Of a stretch of 12,343 nucleotides of DNA, positions 12,319 through 12,343 are shown in pieces. Below the pieces are notes generated by a model that saw only the letters and a list, made by a program, of their open reading frames with translations, made no database searches and was not told the origin of the DNA. How positions within the stretch are numbered: the first letter of the stretch is position 1; each line of letters begins with the position of its first letter. The position numbers were made by a program, and so were the translations under genes. Source of the DNA: a candidate division Zixibacteria bacterium RBG_16_43_9. Its GTDB lineage: Bacteria; Zixibacteria; MSB-5A5; RBG-16-43-9. The DNA lies in contig MEWM01000022.1 in NCBI GenBank assembly GCA_001775355.1, positions 2,698 through 15,040 of the forward strand. Reading direction: 5' to 3'.

Positions 12319-12343
12319 AGTAGACAGTAGGTAGTAGACAGTA
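12319..12343. repeat. Start of a 14-nt-period tandem repeat at the window edge
   Basis: agtagacagta occurs at 12319-12329 and 12333-12343, separated by ggt, giving a 14-nt period. It begins 2 nt after the rlmH stop and is cut by the end of the window, so its copy number is unknown. Confidence 0.5.

Overview
The window is a stretch of bacterial chromosome with every recognisable gene on the + strand. Core housekeeping genes alternate with intergenic gaps packed with palindromes. The content (a RodZ-like membrane protein, a TPR protein with a probable lipoprotein signal, SMC, FtsY, Maf, Dtd, RlmH) fits a free-living, probably Gram-negative bacterium. It is moderately A+T-rich and uses TTG starts freely (dtd, rodZ, smc and rlmH all appear to begin with TTG). 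I cannot name the phylum from the sequence alone; an uncultured lineage is plausible but is an inference.

Layout. 1-734: a REP-associated tyrosine transposase (RAYT) gene bracketed by REP-like hairpins, including an exact 42-nt direct repeat on its two sides. 735-968: a small ORF that joins the first ~18 residues of the ClpB disaggregase to its last ~60, an internally deleted clpB remnant. 1097-1681: a TPR probable lipoprotein. 1682-2146: a 465-nt gap filled with hairpins, ending in a good sigma70-type promoter. 2147-2593: dtd. 2594-2762: a long inverted-repeat element. 2763-7793: maf, rodZ and smc, closely spaced and probably one operon, with a possible 16-codon leader ORF running into smc. 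7794-8062: another hairpin cluster. 8063-9384: ftsY and a YjbQ-family gene, overlapping by 4 nt. 9385-9580: two repeat elements. 9581-11153: an M24 peptidase-like gene and an SRPBCC gene, overlapping by 8 nt. 11154-11232: half of a repeat element. 11233-11523: a MIP18/DUF59-family gene. 11524-11843: a 320-nt gap with an octamer tandem repeat, a branched inverted repeat, paired palindromes and a terminator-like hairpin. 11844-12317: rlmH. 12319-12343: the start of a 14-nt-period tandem repeat cut off by the window edge.

The genes themselves are ordinary: translation quality control (Dtd), nucleotide-pool cleaning (Maf), cell shape (RodZ), chromosome organisation (SMC), SRP-dependent membrane targeting (FtsY), metal-cofactor-linked proteins (MIP18, possibly the CoxG-like protein) and ribosome maturation (RlmH). 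The unusual part is the intergenic DNA. At least three palindrome families recur: (i) short-loop hairpins with a GTAG/CTAC tag on one side, the architecture recognised by RAYT proteins, with a RAYT gene present; (ii) 10-bp stems closed by a GTAA, TTAC or ATAA tetraloop, twice in TTAC-then-GTAA pairs; (iii) larger modules with a conserved base (GTCATTCTGAG...CGAAGAATCT) and variable tips. One family (iii) copy supplies the stop codon and last ten residues of the SRPBCC protein, and another carries a compensatory base-pair change.
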